Source: a virus. From it: a stretch of 64,000 bases of DNA. Position 1 is the first letter of the stretch. The number at the start of each line of letters is the position of its first letter. Made by a program: the position numbers and the translations under genes. The notes below the pieces were generated by a model that saw only the letters and a program-made list of their open reading frames with translations, had not been told where the DNA came from and did no database searches. Shown here piece by piece: positions 61,560 to 64,000 of this stretch. Location: positions 1 to 64,000 of the IMG/VR virus record IMGVR_UViG_3300030109_006161. The stretch is one strand, 5' to 3'.

Positions 61560-64000
61560 TTATCTCCGTCTTTGACGTTTTGCTTTTCTAACTTTTGGTT
61601 TCTCTCTTTTAGGTTTATTTCTTACCTTAACTGTGCCACCAAAAGGACCAGCATATCCAGCCACCGCACCAGCACTCATAGCAGACATTTCATCTAATGT
61701 GTTATCAATCAATGAGTTTAGTCTTTCGGTTTGTGGAATTACAGAATTCCAAATAGCATTTCCATCTACACCCGGCGGCATATATGCTAAAAATGTTTCT
61801 TTATCTCTCTCAGCAATTGCTTTTCTAAGATCACGAGCACTGTAAACAAGACCTTCTTTAGATTGCACTGGATCCTCAACGATGTCCTCTACATTTACAC
61901 CGGGGTTATGACGCTCAGCATACGATTGCGCTCGGTCAAAGCGGGTATCACCTACATCCTTACTGCTCTTCACTAAAAGAACTGTATCTCCGTCAGTAGC
62001 AGACTCAGGATCAGCAACAAACTCGTAGACTGCCTGGACTGGACTGCGATAGTCTGCAATTTTTGCAGTAATGTTTGGTTCACCATTTTCAAGGTACTCT
62101 TCCCAGATACGCAACGACTGTTCATTACTTACTTCTGGGTAATCAACGGGAGAAATTAAAACAATCACCTCATCCACATCAGGGCGCTTAGCAATCTTAT
62201 TCACATAATCAAAGTGACCACGATGTGGTGGTTTAAACTTACCAGGGAATAGAGCTATGCGCTTACCTTCTTTTTCAGTAATGACCTGAGTATCATTATT
62301 TAGTGATTCGTTTCTTTGCCCTGGGGATTGGTTTACTGCCTTGGTTAATTCATTTGCGATGACCGTGGTATTTCGGAGGGCTTTTTCACCAGCATTTATA
62401 GCTTTACTGCGATTTTCGTATGTGAAGTAATTACTAATATCCTCAGACAATTGTTGGGTTGCTTCAAAAACATTGTCGATAGATGTCGATAAATTGTCCA
62501 TGTATGTTTCGGCAATTTTAACAATACTGTCAGTATTCACGGGCAGTGTAGCCAAGACTTTATAATCGGCTTGTGCTCCACCAATTTTACCCAGAGTCGA
62601 TACAGTTATAGACCATTGGGCTCCGCCGTCGCCTTTATTCTTGGATTCAGTCAATAAAGAGTTGAATCTATTCCAAATTTTTCTATTTCGCTCAACTGTC
62701 AGATACTTCAAACCCTCTTCTGCTACTTGTGGATCTTCTTGGTCTACTTCGGCAGCAACTTGAGCCAATTTATCTCTTCGAACCGCATCATAGCCATTTG
62801 TATTTCTTAGGATCGTATATTGTTCTTCCCAATTAGCAGCTTTTCTGTATAGGTCGTAAGTATTCTTTGTTCCTTTTCTGTCAATACCAAAGACTCGCTT
62901 TGACACCTTGGCATCTGTACCCTGGGTAAGAAGATCAAAAATATTATCCCTTGTGATAACAAATTGTTCAATTTTTATTTCTTCGCCCAGTTTCCAGCCT
63001 ACAATATAAACAACCTCACCATATTCATTTAAAGCGTCAACCAAGTTTGTAAAACTACCATGAATTACGCCCGCCTTACCGGCCTTACCGTCTTTGGTCT
63101 TTTGCTTTCGTTTATCGCTAAGTAGCTTTAGACTAATTGGAACTCCTGTATGTCCTTCTAAGGTACTAAAAGCCATCATATCTTCGATAGGTAAATTACC
63201 TTTGTCAGTTATTTCTTTAGCTTGTTGTCCGGACAACATGGCAGACAGAAAACCCTCAAATACAAACCCAGCAGAGGATGATGTAAAGTTTTCGATAACC
63301 GCAGTTAAAGATTCAAGAATAATCAGGGTGCTAATCATTCTCTGAGGGGAGGTCATCTTATTATCAAGCTTAATTCTGTTTCTTAGATCTTCAAACCTTT
63401 TTTCAACACTAGCCCCTCCTGAAATTGTTGCAAAGATCTTCTCAACCTGAGACCTTTCCATAGATCCAGGATCCCCCCAAGCTTCTGATGGTGCAAACTT
63501 TGGCAAAGATAGAACAAACTTTCTAGCTCGATCAGACTTAATATTACTTTCTTTCTCTGTTATGATTGGTCTATCAACAACTAGAGATTCTTTTGTACTT
63601 CTTTTTAGATTCCCGTAACGGAACATCCCAAGTATCTGATTCATTGGGGCATAGTTCCCTGCAAATTTATAGGTATGTCCATCATAATCAAAGACCACCG
63701 CCTCGACTGGGGTAGTGATATTTGTAAAGTCTTTTATCTTATTAAGGTGCTGTTGCATAATTGCCATTGCCTCAGGATTTTCAGCACCTACTGAAGTTAT
63801 GTCTTTTACAGCTTCTGCTAATTCAGCTTTTAGACGTGCGACCTCTTTGTCATTGTCCGCAATGAAAATACTCTTCAATCCTTTTAGCAGTTCTACAGTA
63901 AAATCATGAACTATTGTCTCAAGTGGTTCAATTGCTTGTTTTAACAACATTTTTTGAGCTTTGATAATCTGCGTAAGGTCTTGTAAATCCTGATTGTTTA
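61560..64000 (-). CDS. Large phage protein with C-terminal nucleotidyltransferase domain, partial (N-terminus beyond right edge)
   Basis: An open frame runs past the ATG at 63950 to the right edge (upstream residues include DLQDLTQIIKAQK), so the true start is outside. The first half is helical with no named domain; SSSAGFVFEGFLSAMLSGQQ (about residue 225 from the internal Met) is a segment seen in other phage proteins. From about residue 565 is a nucleotidyltransferase: ALFPGKFKPPHRGHFDYVNK holds the HxGH-type motif, and VYSARDLRKAIAE may replace the usual ISSTxxR. The last 20 residues are strongly basic (KPKVRKAKRQRRR). It may be an internal virion protein with an attached NMN/FMN/CTP-type transferase. 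Confidence 0.7.
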   Translation of the reverse strand, partial: NNQDLQDLTQIIKAQKMLLKQAIEPLETIVHDFTVELLKGLKSIFIADNDKEVARLKAELAEAVKDITSVGAENPEAMAIMQQHLNKIKDFTNITTPVEAVVFDYDGHTYKFAGNYAPMNQILGMFRYGNLKRSTKESLVVDRPIITEKESNIKSDRARKFVLSLPKFAPSEAWGDPGSMERSQVEKIFATISGGASVEKRFEDLRNRIKLDNKMTSPQRMISTLIILESLTAVIENFTSSSAGFVFEGFLSAMLSGQQAKEITDKGNLPIEDMMAFSTLEGHTGVPISLKLLSDKRKQKTKDGKAGKAGVIHGSFTNLVDALNEYGEVVYIVGWKLGEEIKIEQFVITRDNIFDLLTQGTDAKVSKRVFGIDRKGTKNTYDLYRKAANWEEQYTILRNTNGYDAVRRDKLAQVAAEVDQEDPQVAEEGLKYLTVERNRKIWNRFNSLLTESKNKGDGGAQWSITVSTLGKIGGAQADYKVLATLPVNTDSIVKIAETYMDNLSTSIDNVFEATQQLSEDISNYFTYENRSKAINAGEKALRNTTVIANELTKAVNQSPGQRNESLNNDTQVITEKEGKRIALFPGKFKPPHRGHFDYVNKIAKRPDVDEVIVLISPVDYPEVSNEQSLRIWEEYLENGEPNITAKIADYRSPVQAVYEFVADPESATDGDTVLLVKSSKDVGDTRFDRAQSYAERHNPGVNVEDIVEDPVQSKEGLVYSARDLRKAIAERDKETFLAYMPPGVDGNAIWNSVIPQTERLNSLIDNTLDEMSAMSAGAVAGYAGPFGGTVKVRNKPKREKPKVRKAKRQRRR

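Noticed and set aside
1-64000. CRISPR arrays, insertion sequences, integrase or attachment sites
   Set aside because: No regularly spaced direct repeats with unique spacers, no transposase or integrase, and no tRNA-end duplication were seen; the GTTAA array has no spacers.
1-64000. Recoded stop codons, as in some large phages
   Set aside because: Genes end at TAA, TAG and TGA just before or inside the next start, and long frames are uninterrupted, so the standard code fits.

Overview
The window is a piece of the genome of a large, AT-rich, contractile-tailed double-stranded DNA bacteriophage (myovirus-like). The evidence is a baseplate set (gp25-like wedge protein, gp6/J-like wedge protein, OB-fold plus M23-peptidase hub protein), a T4 gp55-like late sigma factor, a PIN-PhoH protein, a RuvC-like resolvase, and several very large structural genes (up to 2217 codons). 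All protein genes and the one RNA gene lie on the minus strand, packed with short gaps or start/stop overlaps. TAA, TAG and TGA all end genes, so the standard bacterial code applies. The host cannot be named from this window.

Layout, in direction of transcription (right to left). 64000-60731: a large protein entering from beyond the right edge, with a C-terminal nucleotidyltransferase domain, then an acidic coiled-coil protein. 60730-60196: a non-coding block with phased GTTAA repeats, a sigma70-type promoter, a complete tmRNA (323 nt, tag ANDDFQLAQAA) and a rho-independent terminator. 60136-57321: PIN-PhoH, an HExxH metallopeptidase and a Cas4/AddB-like PD-(D/E)XK nuclease. 57309-36796: a 20.5 kb glycan cassette of about 22 genes. 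It includes GDP-mannose dehydratase, GDP-fucose synthase, UDP-sugar dehydrogenase, several SDR epimerases, Gfo/Idh/MocA oxidoreductase, two shortened DegT-type aminotransferases, a formyltransferase, a sugar C-methyltransferase, an FkbM-type methyltransferase, about eight glycosyltransferases and a small DUF962 membrane protein. 36809-35074: small proteins and the late sigma factor. 35072-1390: the baseplate and tail-tip module. 1378-1: RuvC-like resolvase, a small unknown protein, a sigma70-like promoter and the start of a HAD nucleotidase.

How the parts may work together. The late sigma factor sits next to the baseplate genes whose expression it probably drives. The glycan cassette can supply GDP-fucose and modified UDP-sugars and carries its own transferases, but no flippase, polymerase or membrane glycosyltransferase. 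A cytoplasmic acceptor, such as virion protein or DNA, is therefore at least as plausible as host envelope glycan. The tmRNA, with its own host-type promoter and terminator, would let the phage run trans-translation. The strongest observations are the tmRNA block and the glycan cassette; functions of most very large tail genes are inferred only from position.
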